NCBI RefSeq assembly: GCF_900996235.1
Contig: NZ_CAAJGM010000263.1
Location: 1-64,000, forward strand
DNA: 64,000 bases
Reading direction: 5' to 3'
From: Paraburkholderia sp. BCC1885
Lineage (GTDB): Bacteria; Pseudomonadota; Gammaproteobacteria; Burkholderiales; Burkholderiaceae
Under the pieces are notes generated by a model. The model saw only the letters and a list, made by a program, of their open reading frames with translations. It had not been told where the DNA came from and did no database searches. The position numbers were made by a program, and so were the translations under genes. Shown here piece by piece: positions 31,730-40,296 of the stretch (the stretch's first letter is position 1; each line of letters begins with the position of its first letter).

Positions 31730-33088
31730 TCAGTGAGAAGCCAGCAGTTCGTTCAGACCACCGGCGATGCGTCGCCCGGAGAGATCGAGTTCGTTCAGCA
31801 GGCTTTGGACAGCCGGGTGCATAAGCCGGCCATGACGCTTGCGGAACTCGCCGGCCACCAGCACCGTGTCCACATTAGACGCAGCCGCCTGCATGATCAG
31901 AGTAGCGACGGGATCATGAAGCGGACGCATATTGATGGTGTCCGCGCGAACCAGCACGACATCAGCCTGTTTTCCTGGCGTTAGCGAACCGATTTCGTCT
32001 GCCAGTCCAAGCGCTTCTGCCCCGCGCATCGTCACCCAAGCGAGCGCGTCGTCGCAGGACAATGTCGAGGTAGGCGGTAAATGACCGTCGGACGCTTTCG
32101 ATGCTGCATTGTCGAGCGCTCTTTGCGATGCAAGCGCCATTCGGGCGACGGTGAACATGTCGCCGGCGATCGACGATTCCAGGTCAACGCCGAGCGAGGG
32201 CGCCCGGCCGGCATCTCGAAGACGCCCCGTAATCGGATGGCCATGGCCCTGCAGCATCTCCGTTTCGGGTGCGAGCGAAAACGTGACGCCGCAATCGAGC
32301 ATCATGCGCAACTGCGCATTGGTCAGGTTATTGCCGTGAACGACGTTGGTTCGTGAATCGAGCAATCCTGCTGACGCAAGACGCTCCCACCCGTCGGGTG
32401 TTTTCGCGTCGAGGCCGGCGCAGTGCATGCTGGCCACCAGCCTGAATTCTCGAGCCAGCAGAAAATCATGAAGCGATACCTCAAACGTCGAATAGTGTGG
32501 CCCCAGGATAGCCAGACCCAAAGTGACCAAGTCGCCCTGATTGACGAAGCGCTCGCGCATCAGACGCTCCACTTCCCCCCTGGGGTGCGGGATTTCGCTG
32601 AAATGCCTCTGACCAGGCTTGGGGTCCGGCTTCGGCGATCCGTGAAAAAACACGCTACGAATGCCCGCTTCGATCAGCCCATCGATGGCACGGTCGGTAT
32701 GCGCTGGCGTGGGATTGTTGTGACACCAGTCTCCAAGCGTCGTCGTGCCGCAGTCAAGCTGGTTTAATGCGCCGACCAGGGTGCCGATATAGATGTCGTC
32801 CGGCGAAAAGAGTGTCGCAAGCCCTGCATGAACGCTACGAAAATATTGCGGCAAGGTCCAGTTCGCCGCGATGCCGCGCAATGCCGTCTGCCACGTGTGC
32901 ATGTGGGCATTCACGAGGCCAGGTATCACGATGCACCCGGACGCATCGACTATCTCGGCGTCAGGCGCATTCAACTTCGCCCCTACCGCTTCGACCCGGG
33001 TTCCATTCAGGAGTACGGATAAATCGCCCGACCCAATGCGAGGGTCCATTGAAATGACATGACCGCCTTGAATTAATTTTTGTTTCAT
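31730..33088 (-). CDS. zinc amidohydrolase/deaminase of the TrzN-AtzB-MtaD group
   Basis: A 452-residue metal-dependent hydrolase. Metal ligands visible are the HxH of NAHMHTWQTALRG, His in VASMHCAGLD, His in NVVHGNNLTNAQL and the late Asp of SLGVDLESS. The C-terminal EIGSLTPGKQADVVLVRADT is the usual composite beta-sandwich. Enzymes of this group deaminate or dechlorinate ring-nitrogen compounds or hydrolyse amides; the ligand set here does not reveal the substrate. The ATG at 33088 gives the family opening MKQKLIQGG. It belongs to the hydroxyquinol/ABC gene series, 32 bp after the Dabb gene, and may carry out the first step on the imported compound. Confidence 0.88.
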   Translation of the reverse strand: MKQKLIQGGHVISMDPRIGSGDLSVLLNGTRVEAVGAKLNAPDAEIVDASGCIVIPGLVNAHMHTWQTALRGIAANWTLPQYFRSVHAGLATLFSPDDIYIGTLVGALNQLDCGTTTLGDWCHNNPTPAHTDRAIDGLIEAGIRSVFFHGSPKPDPKPGQRHFSEIPHPRGEVERLMRERFVNQGDLVTLGLAILGPHYSTFEVSLHDFLLAREFRLVASMHCAGLDAKTPDGWERLASAGLLDSRTNVVHGNNLTNAQLRMMLDCGVTFSLAPETEMLQGHGHPITGRLRDAGRAPSLGVDLESSIAGDMFTVARMALASQRALDNAASKASDGHLPPTSTLSCDDALAWVTMRGAEALGLADEIGSLTPGKQADVVLVRADTINMRPLHDPVATLIMQAAASNVDTVLVAGEFRKRHGRLMHPAVQSLLNELDLSGRRIAGGLNELLASH

Positions 33089-33120
33089 CTTACGTCTCCT
33101 CCGACAATACAACGGGCGAC

Positions 33121-33447
33121 TCAGGCGACTGCGCGGACCGCGACGGGTGTAGCGTGGTAATCAACCTGATGCCTGGCAATTCGCACGTCGCCCAGTTCCT
33201 GTCTGACCCGCAGGTGATCGGCATGGTGCGCGTATGCTGCGAGCGACTCGTGCGAATCAAATTCCGAATACAGCACGACGTCGCAGGCATAGTCGGCGCC
33301 GCTGACATCCACGCCGACTTCCATGTGCAGCAGGCCGGGAACCTTGCCGACCAGGCCTTCGAAGGCCGCTTTAAGACTGCGCGCGACATTGGCCTTGTCC
33401 TCCGGCGTGTCGCCTTTGAGATTCCACATCACGATGTGCTTGATCAT
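33121..33447 (-). CDS. Dabb-domain (stress-responsive A/B barrel) protein
   Basis: A 108-residue ferredoxin-like dimeric barrel. It opens with MIKHIVMWNLKGDTPEDK, the classic Dabb start, contains GLLHMEVGVDVSG and ends in DHLRVRQEL. Dabb proteins include plant olivetolic acid cyclase and several bacterial ring-modifying or isomerising proteins in sugar and aromatic catabolism. It stands between the dioxygenase and the amidohydrolase and is presumably part of that pathway, but no reaction can be assigned. Confidence 0.88.
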   Translation of the reverse strand: MIKHIVMWNLKGDTPEDKANVARSLKAAFEGLVGKVPGLLHMEVGVDVSGADYACDVVLYSEFDSHESLAAYAHHADHLRVRQELGDVRIARHQVDYHATPVAVRAVA

Positions 33448-33525
33448 CGGATCCCTCTCACCTCATGCGTATGAAAGCGCGAAGCTCGCGCGATGGTTGC
33501 TGTACGCGGCAAGCAGCAAAAGCCG

Positions 33526-34410
33526 TTACCTGCTTCGGCCGGTTCCTGCGTTGACCCGGTTAAGGACAAACGTGAAATCGAGCGTGCTGAAAGGACTGTC
33601 ATGCGCGATTCCGTCCGGCGATGTACCCGACTCATGCCGCTCCCAGTCGGCAATGAGAGATGAACGGACGCCAAACACCGCATCTGAATCGAGATACTTG
33701 TCGCCGGATCTGAACACGTGCGTAATCAGCCGTTCATATCCCGGTGCGTCGATCATGAAGTGGAGGTGCGCCGGGCGCCATGGATGCCGCCCCAGCGCCG
33801 TCAACATCCGGCCGACCGGCCCGTCGTGCGGGATGGGGTACGACTCGGCGGTTATCGAGCGGAAATGAAACGTTCCGTCGGCCTGGCTGCGCAGGGTGCC
33901 GCGCCCATGTGCTTCATGCGTACCAGCGTACTGGACGTCGTAGAAGCCATCGGAGTCTGCCTGCCAGACATCGACGCGGGCATTGGCCACTGGCTCTCCG
34001 TCAAGTCCGGTAACCCGTCCCGTCACGAAACAAGGTTCGCCTCTCGCGCCATTGCCCACGTCGGCGCCATTTTCGTAATGGGGTGCGTCTTCGACGAAGA
34101 ACGGTCCAAACACCGTCGACTCCGTGCATCCCCGCGGTTTGCGATTGTTAAGCGCCGTGACCAGCATCGATAGCCCGAGCGTGTCCGACAGCAGAATGAA
34201 TTCCTGGCGTTTGTCGTCGGTGATGTGGCCAACCTCGGTCAGGAACTGGATCCCCTGAAACCACTCCTCTTCCGACAATTGAACGTCTCGCGCGAATGCG
34301 TGCAGGTGCTGCACCACGCTCGTCATGATCTGTTTGAGACGGGTGCTGGAAGCCTCGGCATGGCGGGCCAGCACGATCTGGGTGATCGTGTCCTCGTCGA
34401 CATTTTGCAT
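33526..34410 (-). CDS. hydroxyquinol 1,2-dioxygenase
   Basis: A 294-residue intradiol dioxygenase splitting 1,2,4-trihydroxybenzene to maleylacetate. The N-terminal helical domain has FILLSDTLGLSMLVTALNN, followed by STVFGPFFVEDAP, which is the hydroxyquinol-type rather than catechol-type text. Fe(III) ligands are visible: Tyr in DGFYDVQY, Tyr in ESYPIPHDG, and the two His of RPAHLHF. The ATG at 34410 is the first start consistent with family length. It is first in the long catabolic gene series and is divergent from a LysR gene, with palindromic half-sites between them. Confidence 0.92.
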   Translation of the reverse strand: MQNVDEDTITQIVLARHAEASSTRLKQIMTSVVQHLHAFARDVQLSEEEWFQGIQFLTEVGHITDDKRQEFILLSDTLGLSMLVTALNNRKPRGCTESTVFGPFFVEDAPHYENGADVGNGARGEPCFVTGRVTGLDGEPVANARVDVWQADSDGFYDVQYAGTHEAHGRGTLRSQADGTFHFRSITAESYPIPHDGPVGRMLTALGRHPWRPAHLHFMIDAPGYERLITHVFRSGDKYLDSDAVFGVRSSLIADWERHESGTSPDGIAHDSPFSTLDFTFVLNRVNAGTGRSR

Positions 34411-34479
34411 AACGTCTCCAATGTTGATCTGCTTTGAGTCAGAATATAGTCTGCCAATGGCCGGCGAAAAAGGCTTGCA

Positions 34480-34507
34480 GCGGGAAACATAATCCCGCAA
34501 CGCGGGA
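34480..34507. promoter_or_regulatory. three alternating GCGGGA half-sites between LysR and dioxygenase genes
   Basis: GCGGGA (34480-34485), TCCCGC (34493-34498) and GCGGGA (34502-34507) form two overlapping inverted repeats. They lie between the divergent start codons (34410 and 34522) and immediately before the LysR ribosome site, a place suited to autorepression and activation of the catabolic operon. Confidence 0.55.
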
Positions 34508-34521
34508 AACAGGAGACATCA

Positions 34522-35445
34522 GTGGACAAGTGGGTCGAACTCGAGCTGTTTGTTCAGACAGCTGAGAGAGGAAGCATTTCGAAAGCTGCGGAACAGCTAG
34601 GGCTTTCGACCTCCGCCGCCGGACGGCATCTCGCCAACCTTGAACAGCGACTTGGCGCGCGACTCGTCGAGCGCAATACGCGGCGTCTGTTCCTGACCGA
34701 AGTCGGCGAGGAGTTCTATCGGCGCTGCCGGAATATCGCCTCGGAGATGGAAGAAGCCGAAGCGCTCGTCAGCTCTGCCCTTCTAAGCCCGGTCGGGACG
34801 TTACGGGTCACGGCGTCCGTGTCATTCTGCTCGCAGATAATTGCGCCGCTTCTGCCGGACTTCTCCGAGCAATATCCCAAGCTAAAGGTTGCGGTCACCG
34901 CAGCGAATCGCTACTTTGATCTGATTGAAAGCGGCATCGATCTTGCAATCCGCACGCGCGAGCACGAAGCAGACTCCGGACTCGTGATACGGCGCCTTGC
35001 TGAAACGCGCCGCATACTTGCCGCTTCGCCCGAGTACCTTGCGAACTTTGGAACACCCCGCACGCTTGAGCAGCTTGAGGGACACCAATTTCTGGTCTAC
35101 ACATTGGCGAACAATCCTTACGAACTCACCTTCTCAAGGGGCCACGACACTCGCACCGTGAAAATTAGCGGGGTGCTGGAGTCCAATGAAGGACAGGTCA
35201 TCGTCAAAGCCGGACTCAACGGGCTCGGTATCGTGATCCAGCCCGTGTACATCATTCACGACGAAGTCATCGCCGGCCGGCTTGTTCCGCTGCTTGAGGA
35301 ATGGGATTTACCCTGGTTGAAAATCAATATCGCGTACCAGAACCGCAAATACATCTCGTCAAAGGTCCGCGCGTTCACTGAGTTTCTCATCGCACATTTT
35401 CAAACCATGGAATACGAACGCCGGTGGACGCAGAGGTGGCCTTAG
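34522..35445 (+). CDS. LysR-type regulator of the hydroxyquinol operon (CrgA/DsdC-like group)
   Basis: A 307-residue LysR protein. HTH at residues 5-60 (LFVQTAERGSISKAAEQLGL, then SAAGRHLANLEQRLGARLVER) belongs to the large CrgA-like group; the effector domain follows. The start is GTG, with ggagac seven bases upstream. It is divergent from the hydroxyquinol 1,2-dioxygenase gene with only about 110 bp between them and shares the GCGGGA palindromes, so it is the first candidate regulator of the 13-gene series. Effector unknown. Confidence 0.9.
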   Translation: MDKWVELELFVQTAERGSISKAAEQLGLSTSAAGRHLANLEQRLGARLVERNTRRLFLTEVGEEFYRRCRNIASEMEEAEALVSSALLSPVGTLRVTASVSFCSQIIAPLLPDFSEQYPKLKVAVTAANRYFDLIESGIDLAIRTREHEADSGLVIRRLAETRRILAASPEYLANFGTPRTLEQLEGHQFLVYTLANNPYELTFSRGHDTRTVKISGVLESNEGQVIVKAGLNGLGIVIQPVYIIHDEVIAGRLVPLLEEWDLPWLKINIAYQNRKYISSKVRAFTEFLIAHFQTMEYERRWTQRWP

Positions 35446-35573
35446 GTTATTGCGAGCATTAATGACGACATGTCCGAAATTCGAAAGTAGCTGTCTCATC
35501 AACGGGACGGGGTGGCGATACAGTGCGTACTGAGCCAGCCAAGGGCTGCCGCCGATAGGAAAACCAACGCGAG

Positions 35574-36521
35574 GTGATGGTGGACGTACTGACAGCGATG
35601 AAAGTATTCGTTAAGGTAGCGGAAGCAAATAGCTACGCGCACGCAGCCGAGACACTGGAGATGGGCGTTCCGCGCATCAGCCGGGTCATCACCGAGTTGG
35701 AGGAACATCTCGGAACGCGCTTGCTTCAACGGACCACACGAAAGATGTCGATGACCGAGGCCGGCCGCATCTACCTTGACCGCTGCCGGCAAATACTGGG
35801 CGAAGTGGAAGAAACGTATTCGATGCTATCGACGAATGCGATCAGCACGTCCGGTCGACTTCGGATTGTCGCGCCTGCACTATTTGCAATGCGTCAGCTA
35901 GGGCCGATACTGAGCGCCTACCAACGTGAGTATCCCAATGTGATTGTCGACCTTGCTCTGGTCGACCGGGCGGTCGACCTCATCGAGGAGGAGTTCGACC
36001 TCGGCATTCTCGCGGCCCGCCATGTGACGGCGCAGACCCTCGTCTCAAGACATCTGACATCGACCGACTACTACACCTGCGCATCGCCCGACTATATAGC
36101 CAGGAACGGCGCGCCGGCGCACCCCACCGATTTGATAAGCCATCCTTACGTTTCATTCCGTACCTCGCAGGCTACGGACGAAATTGTATTCAATGCACCT
36201 GATGGAACCGCTGTCAGCGCCGCGCCCAAACCCACGCTCTACACCAACAACATCGGGATGGTCCGCGAGTGCGTTCTGGCGGGGTTAGGCATTGCAACGC
36301 TATCCGCGTATCTCGTCGAAGACGACATCCGCACTGGAAAACTCACGCGTCTCTTGCCCGAGTACAGCCTGCCCGACCGCGAATTTCGCATCGTTTATTC
36401 GAATCGAAAATTTCTGCCGCTGAAAGTCAAGGCATTCGTCGATATGGCCGTCGACCACTTCCGCGAATCGGCTAAGGGTATGCGACCAGAGGCAAGCCCC
36501 TTGCCGTCAGCGCTTAGATAG
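35574..36521 (+). CDS. LysR-type regulator (second)
   Basis: A 315-residue LysR protein of the same CrgA-like group. It opens with VLTAMKVFVKVAEANSYAHA and RISRVITELEEHLGTRLLQR. The start may be GTG 35574, ATG 35577 or GTG 35580; gcgagg lies just upstream. It is tandem with the preceding LysR gene (about 130 bp) and its last codons overlap the convergent cupin gene by 15 bp. It could control the cupin, the second dioxygenase block or the first operon; the sequence does not decide. Confidence 0.88.
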   Translation: MMVDVLTAMKVFVKVAEANSYAHAAETLEMGVPRISRVITELEEHLGTRLLQRTTRKMSMTEAGRIYLDRCRQILGEVEETYSMLSTNAISTSGRLRIVAPALFAMRQLGPILSAYQREYPNVIVDLALVDRAVDLIEEEFDLGILAARHVTAQTLVSRHLTSTDYYTCASPDYIARNGAPAHPTDLISHPYVSFRTSQATDEIVFNAPDGTAVSAAPKPTLYTNNIGMVRECVLAGLGIATLSAYLVEDDIRTGKLTRLLPEYSLPDREFRIVYSNRKFLPLKVKAFVDMAVDHFRESAKGMRPEASPLPSALR

Positions 36522-36848
36522 TGGCATGGCCAGCAGGATCGCCGCCACACTGTCCGTGCGGTTCTCCAGCTTGCGACTTTCCCCTGGCGCGATACGGCAA
36601 GAGTCGTGGCGACTGAGTTCCACTTCGCCTTCCTCCGTCGTGATGGTCACAGAGCCTTCGAGCACCACATAATGCTTCTCTACCGCAGATGCGTCCAAAG
36701 AGGTATTGCCCCCCGGAGAAATAACGGATACACCCATCCACAGATCGCTAGCGGGTCCCGCCTCATGACCCTGCAGTCGCAGGCAGCGCATCATGAAGTG
36801 ATTCTCGGGAAAATACTCGGGTGCCGCAGCAAACCGCGTGACGTTCAT
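36507..36848 (-). CDS. cupin-domain protein
   Basis: A 113-residue single-domain cupin. Motif 1 is degenerate (GVSVISPGGNTSLDASAVEKHYVVLEGS), retaining one His and a Glu; motif 2 region reads SRHDSCRIAPGESRKLEN. The ATG at 36848 is placed at MNVTRFAAAPEYF, with agaga upstream. It may bind a small ligand or metal, or act in ring/sugar chemistry; function unknown. It is flanked by LysR (convergent, overlapping) and AraC genes. Confidence 0.8.
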   Translation of the reverse strand: MNVTRFAAAPEYFPENHFMMRCLRLQGHEAGPASDLWMGVSVISPGGNTSLDASAVEKHYVVLEGSVTITTEEGEVELSRHDSCRIAPGESRKLENRTDSVAAILLAMPLSKR

Positions 36849-37098
36849 TTTTGTCTCTGGCTCCATGCAATCGTTCGCAAATGTTACTACGGCAAGGGGT
36901 CCTGTCGGCACGCACGATTCAGGAAGTGTTCCTTGTCAAACAGGCAACTAAGGCCGAAAGCCGACAGACACCTGCAGCGACGAGTGAAAGAGCAACCCGT
37001 TCCAGGAAGGTCGCGCTGCAGCACCAATTGCGCTAATGTAATAAGTGGTTTGAGTATCGGCATTCAACTTTCGCGCAACAACCTGTGGATTGACGACT

Positions 37099-37905
37099 AT
37101 GTCCCAAGCAGTGCCTCCTGACCTGTCCGACGAATCCGGCCGCGGCAAATCGTTGGCGCGACCCTACCCACGCGGACTGCGTATCGACCCGCACTCCCAC
37201 GACTGGGCTCAGGTCCTCTACGCGGTAGCCGGTGTGATGTGGGTCGAGGTCGGCCGCGAAGCGCTGGTAGTGCCCCCTCAGCGTGCCGTATGGTTACCCC
37301 CGAACACGGTGCACTCCATCCGTATGATGAGTGCAGTCGAGATGCGCAACCTGTATCTGCGCGAGAGTGATGTGCAGCATCTGAGCAGACAGGCCGATGT
37401 TTTCGAAATCAACGGCCTTCTTCGCGAACTCATCACCACGATTGCAGAGCGGGAGACTGAAAGAAATGAGGAGTACCTGGATATAGCCTATCGTTTCGCC
37501 GCGCTCGAACTGGGGAATGCGAACCGCTATTCGCTGCGGATTCCCCTGCCCGATGAGTCCGATCGCAGACTGGATGTGCTTTGCCGAGCCGTGATAGAGA
37601 ATCCGTCGGTGGATATCAGCTTCGAGCAACATGCGGCCTCCGTCGGCGCAAGCGTCAGAACGCTCGCGCGTCTTTTTTCACGCTCGCTCGGTATCGGCTT
37701 TGCGGAATGGAGGCGACAGGTCCAGCTAGCCATTGCGGTTTCGAAGCTGGCTGAGGGCCAGTCGGTAAGTGCCGTTGCCCGTGCTCTCGGCTATCGTCCA
37801 AGCAGCTTTAGTGACATGTTCCGCCGCGAACTCGGAACCTCACCCAGCGAGTTCTGCGCGGACGAAAAGTTGGCGGACGAGTCAGCAACAAGCGAAGAGG
37901 TTTGA
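37099..37905 (+). CDS. AraC-family regulator with N-terminal cupin
   Basis: A 268-residue regulator. An N-terminal cupin-like ligand domain (HSHDWAQVLYAVAGVMWVEV, then RAVWLPPNTVHSIRM) is followed by the double HTH AraC domain: SFEQHAASVGASVRTLARLF and AVARALGYRPSSFSDMFRRE with the typical GTSPSEF ending. The ATG at 37099 is used; an upstream TTG is unlikely. It is flanked by the cupin gene (divergent) and by the gamma-CA/BKACE/dioxygenase block (convergent). A role in controlling one of these neighbours is likely, but there is no direct evidence. Confidence 0.9.
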   Translation: MSQAVPPDLSDESGRGKSLARPYPRGLRIDPHSHDWAQVLYAVAGVMWVEVGREALVVPPQRAVWLPPNTVHSIRMMSAVEMRNLYLRESDVQHLSRQADVFEINGLLRELITTIAERETERNEEYLDIAYRFAALELGNANRYSLRIPLPDESDRRLDVLCRAVIENPSVDISFEQHAASVGASVRTLARLFSRSLGIGFAEWRRQVQLAIAVSKLAEGQSVSAVARALGYRPSSFSDMFRRELGTSPSEFCADEKLADESATSEEV

Positions 37906-38097
37906 CCGCATATAGAGGCCGGCCCAACCCCGGGCGCGACTTCAGCGGCGCCGTGGTAGACAGCCAGTCCGAGCGGCAAGGTCCCATATCGCATCGGACA
38001 TCGAGCGCCAGGGATTCGGCTGGAGTCCCTGCGCCCGATGTCGCTCCGTCTGAATACACGCCGCAACCATTTCACTACGTGCGCGACCACTAGACCA

Positions 38098-38637
38098 CTA
38101 GAAGTGCATGACGACGGGTTTGGAAAACACATACCGCTCCCCGAGTGTCACGTAGCGTTCAGCAGCAACCACAATGCCAGCGATTTCTTCTTCGGTCAGA
38201 TTTCTCAGCAGGCGCGCTGGATTTCCCGCCCACAGTTCCCCCGAGCCCACGACTTTGCCCGGCGTCAGTACGGCCCCCGCTGCCAGCATCCCACCTGTAC
38301 GCACGATCGCGCCGTCCAGAACCCGCGAGCCGAATCCAACAAACGCTCTGTCTTCGATCGTGCATGCATGAAGGATTGCGCCATGCCCAACGGTGACCTG
38401 ACTGCCTACCAGCGTCGGCGCGCCGTTAGTGGTGCCGTGCAGAATGCAGCCATCCTGAATGTTTGTCCTGGCGCCCACCACGATACGTTGGACATCGCCT
38501 CGCAGCACAGCGTTGAACCAGATTGACGCTTTTTCCCCAACCAGCACGTCGCCGATAATGGACACGCCACGCGCCACAAAGACTGATTTGTGTACCGACG
38601 GTGTACCGAATTGCTTTCCGTCCCATTGTTCGCTCAT
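38098..38637 (-). CDS. gamma-carbonic-anhydrase/PaaY-like hexapeptide protein
   Basis: A 179-residue left-handed beta-helix. Metal-site His positions are visible in DGCILHGT and VTVGHGAILHACTI, and the core has SIWFNAVLRGDVQRI, the Arg-Gly-Asp signature of the gamma-CA/YrdA/PaaY group. It starts inside the stop of the BKACE gene (ATGA overlap), so the two are translated together. The family includes carbonic anhydrase-like proteins and PaaY/CaiE thioesterases; coupling to a CoA-using lyase makes a CoA-ester hydrolase role attractive, but this is inference. Confidence 0.85.
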   Translation of the reverse strand: MSEQWDGKQFGTPSVHKSVFVARGVSIIGDVLVGEKASIWFNAVLRGDVQRIVVGARTNIQDGCILHGTTNGAPTLVGSQVTVGHGAILHACTIEDRAFVGFGSRVLDGAIVRTGGMLAAGAVLTPGKVVGSGELWAGNPARLLRNLTEEEIAGIVVAAERYVTLGERYVFSKPVVMHF

Positions 38638-39515
38638 TTTTTTAACCCCAGTATTTCGCGAGCTTCCGCGGCCGTTGCGATTTCACCGCCGAGCGACGAC
38701 ACAATGTCACGAGCCCGCGCCACGAGCGCAGCATTGCTCCCGGCGAGCACGCCTTTCGCGATGTAAATGTTGTCTTCCAGACCAACCCTGACATGACCAC
38801 CCGCTAACCACGCCTGCGCGACGATAGGAAACTCCGCACGTCCGATTCCGAATGCGGACCATGCCGCACCCTGCGGCAGGAAGTTACGTGCATACAGCAT
38901 CGTCTCCGGTGTGGCGGCGAAGCCGTATTTCACCCCCATCACGAATGTCCACAAACCGGGACCGTCCAGCACCCCTTCCTTGATGAGATCCAGCGCCAGA
39001 TGCAGATCGCCCGAATCGAAAATCTCAAGCTCTGGTTTGACACCGGCCTGGCGAATCACCTGGGCCATCCGGCGCACGTTCTTAGGAGTATTAATGACGA
39101 CATCGCCGCCCGAATTCATCGTGTTGAGATCGAGGCTGCAGATGTCCGGGCGAAGCGCCGCAATGTGTTCGACGCGCTTCTCCGGCGGCAGCAAGGTCGT
39201 GCCGGGTGCAGCAATTTTCGGGTCGTCGTCCGACGGAATGAAACGCCCGCCTGGCCCCGTGGTGAGGTTGATGATCAGTTCCGTGTCGACTTCGCGAATG
39301 AGCTTGATGACCTCGCGATACAGCTCAACGTGCATCGACGGGCGTCCCGTTGCCGGATCGCGTACATGAATATGCGCAACGGCGGCGCCGGCCTGAGCAG
39401 CTTCGAGCGCGGCAGTTGCAATCTGCCGGGGCGTGACAGGCAGTCCCGGATGTTGTTCCGGCTTCGTCAGATTGCCCGTGACGGCACAGGTGATGATGGT
39501 TTTGCGTGCGTGCAT
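38634..39515 (-). CDS. beta-keto acid cleavage enzyme (BKACE family)
   Basis: A 293-residue TIM-barrel zinc enzyme of the family of 3-keto-5-aminohexanoate cleavage enzyme (Kce). Members take a beta-keto acid and acetyl-CoA to acetoacetate and a new acyl-CoA. Motifs: ITCAVTGNLTKPEQ, the Zn pair in AAVAHIHVRDPATGRPS, LIINLTTGPGG and CSLDLNTMNSGG. The ATG at 39515 is chosen because the region before it is the SDR stop. It is co-translated with the gamma-CA-like gene and follows the SDR by 17 bp. Because the nearby genes generate beta-ketoadipate, itself a beta-keto acid, that is a plausible substrate. Confidence 0.9.
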   Translation of the reverse strand: MHARKTIITCAVTGNLTKPEQHPGLPVTPRQIATAALEAAQAGAAVAHIHVRDPATGRPSMHVELYREVIKLIREVDTELIINLTTGPGGRFIPSDDDPKIAAPGTTLLPPEKRVEHIAALRPDICSLDLNTMNSGGDVVINTPKNVRRMAQVIRQAGVKPELEIFDSGDLHLALDLIKEGVLDGPGLWTFVMGVKYGFAATPETMLYARNFLPQGAAWSAFGIGRAEFPIVAQAWLAGGHVRVGLEDNIYIAKGVLAGSNAALVARARDIVSSLGGEIATAAEAREILGLKK

Positions 39516-39532
39516 GATTAACCTTGAATCGT

Positions 39533-40282
39533 TCAACCGAGACGCCGGCCGCCATCGACAACGATGGTCACACCGGTGCTGAATTTCAGATGTGTCGCGC
39601 ATGCTTCGATTGCATCCGCAATGTCTTCTGGAGTGCCTATGCGCCCGAGCGGGGTCGTAGCCGCGACCTTGTCGTTGAAGTCGGCTCCGCGCCCCGGCAC
39701 GAAGCTCGTATCCACTACGCCAGGCGCTACGTTTAGCACCCGAATGCGTGGCGCCAGGGCTCGCCCTAGCGAAGCCGCCATCACATCGAGCCCTGCTTTC
39801 GCTGCGCAGTAGGCAATGTTGCTGCCCACACCCGTCGTTGCGGAAATGGACGAGACGTTGACAACAAGTGCGTCGCCGGCTTCGTCCAGAAGCGAACGGA
39901 AGGCACGGATTGCAGCAAACTGTGCACGCCAGTTGACCCTCATGATTTCATCAATGAGGTCGTCGGTCAGCGCGTCGAGATCGGCGTGTTTAACGGGCTT
40001 TGTGAAACCCGCGGTGTTGATAAGGATGTCGGTTCGACCATATTGCGCGCGAACCTCATTCGCCAACCGCGAAAGTGACTCACTGTCCGTGATGGTCACC
40101 CGCTTCGCCATATGTCCCTGGCCGGGGAGCGATTGGACGACACGCTCCGCCTTGCCGTTATCACGCTGACCGCAAACGACCACCGATGCGCCCGCCGCAG
40201 CGAAGCGTTTAGCCGTCGCGACACCAATTCCGCCAGTGCCGCCAAGGATCACGGCTACTTTCCCTTGAAGAAGGTTTGACAT
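39533..40282 (-). CDS. short-chain dehydrogenase/reductase
   Basis: A 249-residue classical SDR. The cofactor motif is ILGGTGGIGVATAKRF; NTAG stands for the NNAG motif, and the catalytic Ser-Tyr-Lys are in VVNVSSIS and YCAAKAG. It ends with TIVVDGG as usual. It lies between the second intradiol dioxygenase (14 bp upstream) and BKACE, so it should act within the same pathway: perhaps reduction of maleylacetate or oxidation of a ring alcohol. The sequence does not identify the substrate. Confidence 0.9.
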   Translation of the reverse strand: MSNLLQGKVAVILGGTGGIGVATAKRFAAAGASVVVCGQRDNGKAERVVQSLPGQGHMAKRVTITDSESLSRLANEVRAQYGRTDILINTAGFTKPVKHADLDALTDDLIDEIMRVNWRAQFAAIRAFRSLLDEAGDALVVNVSSISATTGVGSNIAYCAAKAGLDVMAASLGRALAPRIRVLNVAPGVVDTSFVPGRGADFNDKVAATTPLGRIGTPEDIADAIEACATHLKFSTGVTIVVDGGRRLG

Positions 40283-40296
40283 CGTTCTCTCCGGTG

